NCBI RefSeq assembly: GCF_001701025.1
Contig: NZ_CP016793.1
Location: forward strand, 6,386,001 to 6,450,000
Direction: 5' to 3'
From: Lentzea guizhouensis
GTDB taxonomy: Bacteria; Actinomycetota; Actinomycetes; Mycobacteriales; Pseudonocardiaceae
DNA length: 64,000 nucleotides
Shown: one piece after another, positions 53,452 through 61,613 of the stretch
Layout of the letters: every line of letters starts with the position of its first letter
Position numbering within the stretch: the first letter of the stretch is position 1
Notes under the pieces: model-generated
Told to the model about the DNA's origin: nothing
Database searches by the model: none
The model's input: the letters and a program-made list of their open reading frames with translations, nothing else
Program-made: the position numbers and the translations under genes

Positions 53452-54027
53452 GTGCCGACTTCAAGGGGTGACGACGACGCGGTGACAGCGAGCGCGCTGG
53501 CCGCCGGCGCCGGCGATCGTGACGCGCTGGAGCGGTTCATCCGCTCGACGCAACGGGACGTCTGGCGCTTGGTCGCGCACCTCGCCGGCGTCGGGGTCGC
53601 GGACGACCTCACCCAGGACGTCTACCTGCGGGCGCTGCGCAGCCTGCCGGGCTTCGAGGGCCGGTCGTCGGCCAGGACGTGGCTGCTGTCCATCGCCCGC
53701 CGCACCGTGGTCGACCACATCCGGGCGAAGGTCGTGCGCCCGTCGATCGCCTGGTCCGCGGACTACCAGCAGGCCTCGGACACCGGTCAGGCCGCGGAGC
53801 ACTCGCGGTCCGCCGGGTTCGAGGACGTCGTCGAGCTCAACCTCATGCTCGCCGGCCTGGCTCCCGAACGCCGCGAAGCCCTGCTGCTCACCCAGGTGCT
53901 GGGACTGTCCTACGCCGAGGCCGCGGAGGTCTGCGGCTGCCCGGTCGGAACCGTGCGGTCCAGGGTCGCCCGCGCGCGGGAAGATCTGGTCAACGGCCGC
54001 GACCACGAGGACGTCGACGTCGTCTGA
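53452..54027 (+). CDS. SigC-like ECF sigma factor (paralogue 2)
   Basis: This 191-residue ECF sigma factor has [40 protein letters not shown] and [20 protein letters not shown] in region 2. Region 4 has [20 protein letters not shown] and [16 protein letters not shown]. It is divergent from the zinc-finger membrane protein, the standard arrangement of a sigma factor with its anti-sigma factor. The CopD-CtaG/copper-ATPase operon lies beyond that gene. GTG 53452 is chosen because a -10 lies 8 bases upstream. Confidence 0.92.
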   Translation: MPTSRGDDDAVTASALAAGAGDRDALERFIRSTQRDVWRLVAHLAGVGVADDLTQDVYLRALRSLPGFEGRSSARTWLLSIARRTVVDHIRAKVVRPSIAWSADYQQASDTGQAAEHSRSAGFEDVVELNLMLAGLAPERREALLLTQVLGLSYAEAAEVCGCPVGTVRSRVARAREDLVNGRDHEDVDVV

Positions 54028-54034
54028 GACACCG

Positions 54035-54190
54035 GTGACGGCAGCAACTCGCCGCACCGTCCACAGCAGACCAACACCCGTGCCGACGGTGAGCCGAGCG
54101 ATCGCCACACCCGCACGTGCGGTTCCGGCTCGGTCTTGCTCCGCGTGGAACGCGCTGAACCCGTTCCGTGCGGCGGCCGTAGTCCTCGGT
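54035..54190 (-). pseudogene. Possible relic of a second zinc-finger membrane gene
   Basis: The minus strand opposite sigma gene 3 encodes [17 protein letters not shown] and [20 protein letters not shown]. This resembles the membrane segment of the intact zinc-finger protein (AWNLAIGLGLLWTALRPAAT). No start codon, zinc finger or stop fits. It stands divergently from sigma gene 3, as the intact copy stands to sigma gene 2. Confidence 0.35.
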
Positions 54191-54196
54191 GTGAGG

Positions 54197-54745
54197 ATGC
54201 CGCGTCGCGACGACGCCGACGTCACCGCTCTGGCACTGCGCGCCGGGGCGGGGGACCGTGCCGCCGCGGAGGACTTCGTGCGCGCCACCCAGGCCGACGT
54301 GTGGCGGTTCGTCGCGCACCTGGCCGCCGATGCGCGCTTGGCCGACGACCTCACCCAGGACACCTACCTGCGGGCGCTGCCGTCGTTGCCGCGGTTCGAG
54401 GCACGCTCGCCCGCCCGCACGTGGTTGCTCACCATCGCCCGCCGGGTGGTCGTCGACCACATCCGGTCGGTGCGGGCCAGGCCCCGCGTGCACCACAGCG
54501 CGGAGGTGCCGGAGCCGGTGGAGCCGGGCTTCGCGGACCGCGTCGCGCTCGACGACGTGATCGGCACGCTGGACCCGGAGCGCCGTACCGCGTTCGTGCT
54601 CACCCAGCAGCTCGGTTTGTCGTATGCCGACGCGGCCGAGGTGTGCGGGTGCCCGGTCGGCACGATCCGGTCCCGCCTGGCGCGGGCCCGCGAAGACCTG
54701 GTCGCCCTGCTGGCCGACAACCGCTCCGGGCGGCGCATCTCCTGA
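54197..54745 (+). CDS. SigC-like ECF sigma factor (paralogue 3)
   Basis: This 182-residue ECF sigma factor has [40 protein letters not shown] and [20 protein letters not shown]. Region 4 reads [20 protein letters not shown] then [20 protein letters not shown] 54197 is used; GTG 54191 in the same frame is also possible. A degraded siderophore-importer locus follows, with a weak copy of the common promoter motif. The three sigma factors of the window are clearly paralogous. Confidence 0.9.
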   Translation: MPRRDDADVTALALRAGAGDRAAAEDFVRATQADVWRFVAHLAADARLADDLTQDTYLRALPSLPRFEARSPARTWLLTIARRVVVDHIRSVRARPRVHHSAEVPEPVEPGFADRVALDDVIGTLDPERRTAFVLTQQLGLSYADAAEVCGCPVGTIRSRLARAREDLVALLADNRSGRRIS

Positions 54746-54752
54746 ACTGCCC

Positions 54753-54781
54753 GGGAACTTCTCCGTGCCTTCGGGCTACCG
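54753..54781 (+). promoter_or_regulatory. SigC-type promoter motif 12 (degenerate)
   Basis: GGGAACT (54753-54759), 16 bases, CTACCG (54776-54781) in place of CGAC, then 7 bases and GTG 54789 of a decayed lipoprotein gene. Confidence 0.4.
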
Positions 54782-54788
54782 ATTCGGT

Positions 54789-55167
54789 GTGACCACCAGA
54801 TCGCCCATCCGCCGCGCGGTGTGCTGACACTGGCGGCGGCATTCACCGTCTCGCTGGCCGCCTGCGGTAGCGCGGGTTCCGCCCCGGACGCGGCGAAGGA
54901 GACCAGCACGCCCGCAGCGCCACCGCGGCTCCCACCGGCTACCCGCTGACGATCGAGAACTGCGGCCGCAGGCTGAGCTTCGGCCAGGCGCCGAGCCGGG
55001 TGCGGCTCAACGGTGCCTCGGTGGCCGAGGTGGAGAGCTTTGTCGCGCTGGGCATCCAGGACAGGGTCGTGGCGAACAGCCAGTCCCGCGGCGTCTCCGC
55101 CGACCCGTCGATGGTGGCGCAGGTGAAGGCCGTCCCGGCCGGTGGCCTCACCCTCAACGACAACTAA
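54789..55167 (+). pseudogene. Decayed siderophore-type binding lipoprotein
   Basis: From GTG 54789 the start VTTRSPIRRAV runs into a frameshift. A lipoprotein signal follows in another frame (LTLAAAFTVSLAACGSAGSA), then a second frameshift. A third frame reads YPLTIENCGRRLSFGQAP, SVAEVESFVALGIQDRVVAN and stops at LTLNDN. These are the first 120 residues of a FepB-like binding protein; the rest is absent. It parallels the intact operon at 34.5-37.5 kb. Confidence 0.7.
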
Positions 55168-55503
55168 GAGCCCGCACGCGGAAGAAGGTGTGGCGGTGGA
55201 GGTCGTGACCATGGGCCGCAACCCGCACAAGGGCGTGCTGGACCGGGAAACCACATCAGACCGCCAGATCGTCGAGAACGCACTGGACCGCGTGCGGATG
55301 CTGTGGCCCGCCGACCGCGTCTTCGCGACGCTGTCCGGTGGCGAGCGCCAGCGCGTCCTCGCCGCCCGCGCACTCACTCACCCGGCAAGCTCCGGTGGGT
55401 GGCTGAGCTGTTCGGCGTGGAGAGCGCGATCGTGCCGCACCCGCTGACCGGCAGACCGGCAGACCGCACTTCGTCACGGCGTCCAGGGTGGTCAACCCCC
55501 GGT
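55168..55503 (+). pseudogene. Decayed siderophore-type ABC ATPase
   Basis: An internal stretch reads [20 protein letters not shown], then [20 protein letters not shown], the Q-loop-to-signature part of a FepC-like ATPase. After a gap, [20 protein letters not shown] and HFVTASRVVNP give its C-terminus, with a small tandem duplication (GGCAGACC twice). Walker A and Walker B are gone and no permease gene lies between it and the binding-protein relic. Confidence 0.7.
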
Positions 55504-55522
55504 GATCCACCGGCTTCCGCGC

Positions 55523-56962
55523 TCAGCTCTCCACAACCGCTGGCGTGCGCTCCTGCTTGCGCGACCGCACGATCCCGATGATCCCGTCGAGGACCAGGAA
55601 CGCCAGGAGGCTGATGCCGAGCAACGGCATGGCGATGCCCACGGCAATCAGCACCAGCGGTGCGGGGATGACGAACCACAACGGGAGCTGCTGCCACCCA
55701 CCCCGCTTGGGCGCCGTGCCGACGGGCGCACGGCGGTCGGCACGGGTGGGGCGGCGCTGCCACCACATCCGGTAGCCGAAGAAGATCAGCGTCAGGATGG
55801 TCCCGGCCAGCAGCAGGAGTGCGATCTGGTTGGCCAGGCCGAACAACAGACCCATGTGCGCCAGGATGCCCAAAGTGGACAGCTTGGCCGGCAACGGCCG
55901 GTCGGCGAAGTCCGCGCGGGCGGTGACGTTGCCGGTGGCGGGGTCGACGGCGGCCCTGTCCTGGCGGATCGGCCAGAGCTGATCTGTCTGCCCGACGGAC
56001 CAGGCGGTCCCCGGTGCGGCGGCCGGTGCGATCTCGACGGGTCCGTCGAGGCCGGCCCCGCGACCGGCGGCGAGCACCGTGTCGAAGGTCTTGGCGTCAA
56101 CGGGTCCGGTGCTGCCCGCGGTTCCGGTGTGCTCCGAGTGCTCGCTCGGCGCGGTCCCGGCCGACGTGGAGCCGGGCAGCGCGGTGTCGAGGGCAGGGGC
56201 CTTGGCGTTCAGGGCGGTCAGCACGGCGGTGAAGTTCTCGCCGGCGTAGTTCGACCAGGTCAGTCCGGTGGCCGACAGGAACAGCGCGCCGACCAGAGCC
56301 CAGACGCCGAGGCTGGCGTGCCAGGAGCGGCTCTTGCGCACACCCTTGGCGCCCTTCTCCGGCACCAGCAGGGCCCGCACCCGGCGCTGGGCGGTGCGGC
56401 GGCGGGCGATCCAGAGCACGAGGCCGACGAGCGCGAGCACCCACAGCCAGCTGGCGGCGAGCTCGGAGTAGAGGTTGCCCACCGCTCCGAGCTGCAGGTC
56501 GCGGTGGAACTGGTCGAGCCACGTGACGGCGGGCGTCGATCCCGCCCAGGTCGTCAGCTCGCCGCGCACCTCGGCGGTGTACGGGTTGACGTAGACGGTC
56601 TTGCTGTACTCCTCGGCCAGACCGGGAGCGGCGAACACGACGCGGGTGGTGGCTTCCGGGTCGTCGAAGACCTGCACCGCGGTCACCGTGCCCTCGGGCA
56701 GGGAGGCTTGAGCTGCCGCGACCTGCTCGGAGACGGGACGGGCGGTGCCCCCGGGCTCGACCCACAGCTTGTCGCCGTAGAGGACGTCGTCGATCTGCGG
56801 TGCGAACGCGTAGAGCATGCCGGTCACGGCGGCCACGACCAGGAACGGCCCGATCAGCACACCGGCGTAGAAGTGCAGCCTGCGCAGCAGCGGTACGACC
56901 GAGATCTGGCTGGTGCGGGGTGTCTCGTCTGTGCGTTCGAGCTCGAGCGGGGGAGCGGACAT
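55523..56962 (-). CDS. PepSY-domain membrane protein
   Basis: This 479-residue membrane protein of the PepSY-TM (PiuB-like) family has four transmembrane helices with periplasmic PepSY regions between them. Marks are HFYAGVLIGPFLVVAAVTGM, WLDQFHRDLQLG and SWHASLGVWALVGALFLSAT, plus HMGLLFGLANQIALLLLAGT. These proteins are linked to siderophore reduction, iron or copper uptake. The start at 56962 follows GAGGTG. The 5' region carries two SigC-type motifs, so the gene belongs to the same regulon as the copper and iron transport genes. Its stop is 20 bases from the ATPase relic. Confidence 0.85.
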   Translation of the reverse strand: MSAPPLELERTDETPRTSQISVVPLLRRLHFYAGVLIGPFLVVAAVTGMLYAFAPQIDDVLYGDKLWVEPGGTARPVSEQVAAAQASLPEGTVTAVQVFDDPEATTRVVFAAPGLAEEYSKTVYVNPYTAEVRGELTTWAGSTPAVTWLDQFHRDLQLGAVGNLYSELAASWLWVLALVGLVLWIARRRTAQRRVRALLVPEKGAKGVRKSRSWHASLGVWALVGALFLSATGLTWSNYAGENFTAVLTALNAKAPALDTALPGSTSAGTAPSEHSEHTGTAGSTGPVDAKTFDTVLAAGRGAGLDGPVEIAPAAAPGTAWSVGQTDQLWPIRQDRAAVDPATGNVTARADFADRPLPAKLSTLGILAHMGLLFGLANQIALLLLAGTILTLIFFGYRMWWQRRPTRADRRAPVGTAPKRGGWQQLPLWFVIPAPLVLIAVGIAMPLLGISLLAFLVLDGIIGIVRSRKQERTPAVVES

Positions 56963-57007
56963 CGGGGGCACCTCTGTGGTGGGGACGGATTGCGGGGGTT
57001 GGAGCAG

Positions 57008-57036
57008 TAGTCGTCCACGAACCCCGTTCAGTTCCC
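57008..57036 (-). promoter_or_regulatory. SigC-type promoter motif 13 (PepSY gene, proximal)
   Basis: On the minus strand, GGGAACT (57030-57036), 16 bases, CGACTA (57008-57013). The leader to the ATG is 45 bases long. Confidence 0.6.
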
Positions 57037-57145
57037 ACGTTTTCCGAGCACGACTCAGCGCGGTCGGACGGTCACGGCTCCCGTCCCACGTGGTGGGAGG
57101 AGGCGGCCGTGCAAGCCGCCCCACCCCGCTTCACCAACCTGTACC

Positions 57146-57202
57146 GGCACCGGGGTTGGTGCCGACACAGACCTAGTCGGCTCAAGTGGCGCCCCGGTTC
57201 CC
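57146..57202 (-). promoter_or_regulatory. SigC-type promoter motif 14 with structured leader (element C)
   Basis: On the minus strand, GGGAACC (57196-57202), 16 bases, CGACTA (57174-57179), then 5 bases and GTG. A hairpin GGCACC/GGTGCC (57146-57151, 57158-57163) and an AGGTTGG follow. It lies 166 bases upstream of motif 13. Confidence 0.55.
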
Positions 57203-57210
57203 GGAGGTTT

Positions 57211-57972
57211 TCAGCGCACGGCGACCAGCACGTGGTCGTCGCCGTACTGCCAGACGACTCCGACGTCGCTGAACCCGGCTTGCAGCAACGCGTCCTCGTG
57301 CCAGCGAACGCTGAGGTCGTTGCCGTGGCTGCCCGCTCTCGTGGTCAGCTCCTCCTCGGTGAACATCCGGCGCAACCCGGTGTCGGCTCGGGCCTGCTCC
57401 CACCAGGTCGCCCAGTCCTCGTTCGCGAGAACGCCCGCACGTTCGGCATGGCGATCGCGCACGAACTCCGCCAGCTCCCGCAGCGCCGGCTTCTCGTGGT
57501 AGAGGTGGTCCCCGTTGACCAGCACGCCTCCGGGGCGGATGACGGCGGCCAGGTCGTGGTAGACGCTCCGCAGGCGATCGGGTTCGAGCCAGTGCAACGC
57601 GGTGGTCGACACGGCGGCGTCCCACCGGCGCCCGGCCGCGAGCTGGTCCACCCAGCCCGGCGTGCCCAGCTCGGTGAGCACGTAGTCGATCGGCGCCTCG
57701 TCCGGGCGAGCGTGACGGGCGAGGCCGAGCAGGAACGGGTTGACGTCGACACCGACGATCTTGGCGTGCGGCACCCGCGCGTGCAGCCGGGTCGACAACG
57801 ATCCCGGTCCGCAGCCCAGGTCCACGACGACCGGCGCCTCGACGGCCGCGCACACCCGCTCGACCACGTCACCGATGACCTGGAAGCGCTCCTCGCGTTC
57901 GGCGATGTAGTGCTCCTGCTGGCGGTCCCAGCGCTCGATCCACGCCGTCGCGACGGCCTTCTGGTCAGCCAT
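57211..57972 (-). CDS. SAM-dependent methyltransferase
   Basis: This 253-residue class I methyltransferase has motif I VVDLGCGPGSLSTRL and motif II VGVDVNPF, followed by AAVSTTALHWLEPDRL, the usual motif of trans-aconitate-type or small-molecule methyltransferases. The start at 57972 (MADQKAVATAWIERW) follows AGGAG. The substrate is unknown. It is divergent from the carbonic anhydrase gene and separate from the PepSY promoter by a few bases. Confidence 0.85.
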   Translation of the reverse strand: MADQKAVATAWIERWDRQQEHYIAEREERFQVIGDVVERVCAAVEAPVVVDLGCGPGSLSTRLHARVPHAKIVGVDVNPFLLGLARHARPDEAPIDYVLTELGTPGWVDQLAAGRRWDAAVSTTALHWLEPDRLRSVYHDLAAVIRPGGVLVNGDHLYHEKPALRELAEFVRDRHAERAGVLANEDWATWWEQARADTGLRRMFTEEELTTRAGSHGNDLSVRWHEDALLQAGFSDVGVVWQYGDDHVLVAVR

Positions 57973-58160
57973 GCCTGATCTCCTCTGGTTCGTGTGTGCC
58001 GAGTTCGGCGGCGTCGACGAGCGCCGCGGTGGTGAGCGAGCCGCGGGTGTCGCGCGCACCGACCGATCATGCTCGAACTGCTCTCCGAGGACCGGACCCG
58101 ATCGGCGCCGACAGGGCGGCACAGGCGGCTGAGGCCGGCGAACTGGCATAGGGTCCAGTC

Positions 58161-58817
58161 ATGGCCAAGATCGAGTCCTCGGGTCCTGCTGGAGCATTCG
58201 AGCTGCTGCTCGCCGGTAACCAGCGCTTTGTCGCCGGTACCCCGGAGCACCCGAACCAGGACGCGGCCCGCCGCGCCGAGATCGCGCCCGGCCAGCGCCC
58301 GTTCGCGGTGTTGTTCGGGTGCTCGGACTCCCGGTTGGCCGCGGAGATCATCTTCGATCGCGGCCTGGGTGACCTGTTCGTGGTGCGCACCGCCGGTCAC
58401 GTGGTGGGTGCGGAGGTGCTGGGCAGCATCGAGTACGGGGTCGGTGTGCTGGACAGCCCGCTGGTGGTGGTGCTCGGCCATGACTCGTGCGGCGCTGTGG
58501 CGGCCGCGTGCGCCGCCTTGGAGAACGGGGTGACGCCGGCCGGGTACGTGCGGGACGTCGTCGAGCGCGTGACGCCCAGCGTGCTCGCCGCGCGGGCGGC
58601 AGGTCGAGTGGAGGCCGACGAGATCCTCGCCGAGCACGTGCGGCACACGGTCGACCTGTTGCTGGACCGGTCCAAGGTGCTCGCCGAGCGCGTCGCTGCC
58701 GGCCAGGTCGGTGTCGTGGGTCTTTGTTACCGGTTGGCTGATGGCGGCGCTCAGGTGGTCGCAGCCCGCGGGCTCGACGTCGCGGTCGACTCCGCGCAGT
58801 CCCGTCGGTCGGGTTGA
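58161..58817 (+). CDS. Beta-carbonic anhydrase
   Basis: This 218-residue beta-class carbonic anhydrase interconverts CO2 and bicarbonate in the cytoplasm. Zinc ligands are in GCSDSRLAAE (Cys, with the catalytic Asp-Arg pair) and GHDSCGAVAAA (His and Cys two residues apart). EYGVGVLDSPLVVVLGHDSC is typical of the family. The start at 58161 has a weak AGGG upstream. Confidence 0.94.
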   Translation: MAKIESSGPAGAFELLLAGNQRFVAGTPEHPNQDAARRAEIAPGQRPFAVLFGCSDSRLAAEIIFDRGLGDLFVVRTAGHVVGAEVLGSIEYGVGVLDSPLVVVLGHDSCGAVAAACAALENGVTPAGYVRDVVERVTPSVLAARAAGRVEADEILAEHVRHTVDLLLDRSKVLAERVAAGQVGVVGLCYRLADGGAQVVAARGLDVAVDSAQSRRSG

Positions 58818-58828
58818 CGGTTCAGCGG

Positions 58829-59560
58829 TCAGTTGGAGAACTGGTCGAGGTGCAGTTGCCGGTGCAGCACCGATCGGGCGACCTCGAGCAGTGGCTCACC
58901 CGAGCTGAAGGCGTGCGCCCTGAGCCGCACCAAGGCGTCGTCGACGCTGATCCGCAGCTGTGCGGCGAGCATGCCGGCTGCCACGTTGACGTCGTCGTAG
59001 TGGCCGGGCGTGTCCACCTGCGCCCAGGGCGCGCCTCCCTCGGGCGACGCGTCGGTCAGCAACGCGGTGGTGGCCAGGTCCGCGAGCACGGCCGCGTCGG
59101 CCAGCCGGTCGGACGGCAGGGCTCCCGGCCGGCGCCGGTAGAGGTCGAGCGTGCCCAGCCGGGCCGTGCCGGCCTGCAGGGGAAATGCGAACACCGCACC
59201 GACACCTGCCCCGATGGCGGTGCTCATGAACCCCGGCCACCGCTGGTCGGCCTGGTCCAGGTCGGTGACGAACACCGGACTGGCCGTGGCGAACGCCTCG
59301 ACGCCGGGACCGTCACCGGCGGAGTACTGCAGTTCTTCGAGCCCGCCCGCCCACGGGCCGCTGGCTGCGGCCAGCTCTTGGGCCGGCCCCGCCGAGCGCA
59401 GCGAGATCGCCCCGCCATCAACCCCGACGACCTGCACCGCGACCTCGCAGACGACGCCCGCCCACCCGGTGAAACCACGCTCTGCGCCGCGTGCGGTGAT
59501 GAGCCCGCGGAGTCGCTGAAGGCGTCGACCGTCCACCACCTCGCTACCCCCGTGCTCCAC
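58829..59560 (-). CDS. GAF-ANTAR regulator
   Basis: This 243-residue protein has a GAF-type sensor domain (about residues 25-160; AISLRSAGPAQ, VFAFPLQAGTARLGTLDLYR). A C-terminal ANTAR-like helical domain follows (VAAGMLAAQLRISVDDALVR, LRAHAFSSGEPLLEVARSVL). It probably acts as an RNA-binding antiterminator on a distant transcript. It converges on the carbonic anhydrase gene with 11 bases between. GTG 59560 is one possible start; a GTG near 59539 is another. Confidence 0.8.
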   Translation of the reverse strand: MEHGGSEVVDGRRLQRLRGLITARGAERGFTGWAGVVCEVAVQVVGVDGGAISLRSAGPAQELAAASGPWAGGLEELQYSAGDGPGVEAFATASPVFVTDLDQADQRWPGFMSTAIGAGVGAVFAFPLQAGTARLGTLDLYRRRPGALPSDRLADAAVLADLATTALLTDASPEGGAPWAQVDTPGHYDDVNVAAGMLAAQLRISVDDALVRLRAHAFSSGEPLLEVARSVLHRQLHLDQFSN

Positions 59561-59863
59561 ACGGGATCACACTTCGACGCACAGGAGTTCCGCCCAGACC
59601 GTTTTCCGGATCGTGTGCCATGTGACGCTTCAGTCGCTCGCATTCATCGGTCGACCTGAGTCCTCTTCGGTGAAGACACCAAAAACCCTGCATTACCCCG
59701 TGTGCCGAATCTGAAACGACCGCATTCCCGCGTTGACCGGTGGGCCCGACGTGGACGCGGATTCGAGCGCGGTCGAGGCGACCGGCAACCGCAGCACCAC
59801 CCTGGTCACCCGGTCGGGGACGGCGACGAGCCGGATCGCCTCGAAAGCCGCAGAATCAGAACC
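59561..59863. other. 303-base intergenic region
   Basis: The region holds the divergent promoters of the GAF-ANTAR and NYN-type genes. I see no gene, repeat or strong hairpin in it. Confidence 0.5.
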
Positions 59864-60319
59864 GTGGATGCAACGGACAAGGTGCTGTTGATCGACGTGG
59901 AGAACGCGGTCGGACCGAACCAGCCGCGTCCTCGTGTGCTGCGCACGAGGGTGAGCGCGCTGGTGGCGGCGGCCGGGCCGGTTCACCACGTGATGGCCAG
60001 CTACAGCCATCAGGATGCGCATGAGGACTTCACGCTGAGCGTGCTCGCGGAACTCGGTGTCGCGGCGTGGAGAGTCCCGCGGCACGCCAACGCCGCCGAA
60101 CACGCCTTGCTGTGCCATGCGCGCTACGCCCACCAGCAGGGCTGCCGCAGCTTCGCCGTCGCGTCGGCTGACCGCGCGTTCACAGCGCTGGGCGACTACG
60201 GGGACTTCGAGGTCTTGATCTGGGAGGACCAGCCGGTCTCGGCCCGGTTGCAAACCTGTGCGCGCCAGGTGGTGCGGGTGCCGCGCCCGGTGCTGACTCC
60301 GGTCTGCGCGGTTCGGTGA
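59864..60319 (+). CDS. NYN/PIN-like domain protein
   Basis: This 151-residue protein resembles NYN-type nuclease domains: a first strand with an acidic pair (VLLIDVENAVG) and HHVMASYSHQDAHEDFTLSV. A further conserved acidic residue follows in FAVASADRAFTALGD, and the last strand is EVLIWEDQ. The fold suggests RNA cleavage but not all catalytic residues can be assigned. The GTG start is weakly supported; no good ribosome-binding site is visible. Confidence 0.55.
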   Translation: MDATDKVLLIDVENAVGPNQPRPRVLRTRVSALVAAAGPVHHVMASYSHQDAHEDFTLSVLAELGVAAWRVPRHANAAEHALLCHARYAHQQGCRSFAVASADRAFTALGDYGDFEVLIWEDQPVSARLQTCARQVVRVPRPVLTPVCAVR

Positions 60320-60483
60320 ACGGCACGGCGCCCGGCCCGAGGTGATCGTCTCGGGCCAGAGGCCGTGTGCCCGGTGCAGCACCGGCTTCAGGCCCGCGGT
60401 AGCCGCCGGTGACGGACATCAGTCGAACCCCGTGGCGAACTCCAGCGCTTCGAACGACAGCGTTCGAGGTCCCCGCCGGGGTG

Positions 60484-61473
60484 TCAGTGGCAGAACCGGT
60501 CGAGCAACGCGGACCTGATGCCCGGTCGCGACCCGAACACGAGCAGGAAACCGGCTTCGCGCAGCAGCCGTTGTCCGTGGTCGTGCGCCAGTACCGCACG
60601 GCTGCCGTTGTGCACGACGAGTGCCGCCGCCGCCCTGAGCGCGAGCTCGGTCGCGTTCGCTCGGGCCCGCGGGACCGCATCTGGCTGGGCACCGACCAGT
60701 GCGTCCCTGACCGCGTCGAGCTCAGCGTGGCCGAGCGCGGCGAGCTGAAGGGCGCGGCCGGCCACACCCAGCGCGAGTGATCCCGTGAACCGCACCGACT
60801 CGGGGTCACCCTTCAGATGCTCCGCCCTCGACACGGTCGACGTGACCCGCTCGTGCGGCACGAACAACGACTCGACCTCCATCGTCACCGTCCGGCTGGC
60901 CTGCACCGCGACCATCTCCACCGGCACCACGGTGACCTCTGCGCTGTTGACGGCGTCGACCAGCGCCCAGACCAGCAGGTCGTCATCAGTGCGGGCCGCG
61001 ATGTGCAGCACGTCGACCATGCCCCACCCGGTCACCCATGGCGCCGTGCCGTCGAAGAGCCATCCGCCGTCGACCGGGGTGGCGCGCAGCGACGGTGGTC
61101 CCGGCCGCACGGCGGCGCCCGCGGCAAGTCCGGCCCGGATGCGGCCCGCGGTGAGCTCGGCGAGGTAGCGCGTGCGGAGCGGCTCGTTGCCCGACTCCGC
61201 GACCGCCATGACCGCACCGTGGTGCTGCATCCAGACGAAGGTCGTGGTGAGGCAGCCACCGGCGATCGTCTCCACGATCCGTTGCACGGCCGGGTAGTCC
61301 GGCACGTCCAAAGTGGAGTCCGGTGCCGCCAGTCCGTAGAAGCCGTGCTCCGCCAACAGGTCGAGGTGGCTGCCCGGCACCCGGCCGGCACGCTCGACCT
61401 CAGGCGCGGCGGGGAACAGCACCTCGTCGGCGATCCGCAAAGCCACTGTCAACGCCTCAGCCATGCGTGCCAT
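60484..61473 (-). CDS. Acyl-CoA dehydrogenase family protein 2
   Basis: This 329-residue protein belongs to the acyl-CoA dehydrogenase superfamily: an N-terminal helical domain, GGCLTTTFVWMQHHGAVMAV, AGLAAGAAVRPGPPSLRATP and a beta domain with GGWLFDGTAPWVTGWGMVDV. The C-terminal four-helix domain is short and its usual catalytic glutamate cannot be placed, so it may be a monooxygenase-like relative. The start is probably ATG 61473 or 61464. No link to a neighbour is obvious. Confidence 0.75.
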   Translation of the reverse strand: MARMAEALTVALRIADEVLFPAAPEVERAGRVPGSHLDLLAEHGFYGLAAPDSTLDVPDYPAVQRIVETIAGGCLTTTFVWMQHHGAVMAVAESGNEPLRTRYLAELTAGRIRAGLAAGAAVRPGPPSLRATPVDGGWLFDGTAPWVTGWGMVDVLHIAARTDDDLLVWALVDAVNSAEVTVVPVEMVAVQASRTVTMEVESLFVPHERVTSTVSRAEHLKGDPESVRFTGSLALGVAGRALQLAALGHAELDAVRDALVGAQPDAVPRARANATELALRAAAALVVHNGSRAVLAHDHGQRLLREAGFLLVFGSRPGIRSALLDRFCH

Positions 61474-61543
61474 CGTCGCAGTGGCCGGCCGCGTCGGCAT
61501 TGGACGAATGTCGCTCTCGTTGGTAACAGGTCGGTAACCAGAC

Positions 61544-61570
61544 CCATCCGGTCGTCCTGGGGTGGCGAAT
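61544..61570 (+). promoter_or_regulatory. SigK-type promoter of the fasciclin gene
   Basis: CCATCC (61544-61549), 15 bases, GCGAAT (61565-61570). The mycobacterial SigK consensus, as I recall it, is CCATCC and CCGAAT. The fasciclin gene starts 43 bases on. Confidence 0.55.
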
Positions 61571-61613
61571 CACGAGCAGCAACCGCCCGAACACCCCTTG
61601 GAGATGTCCTGTC

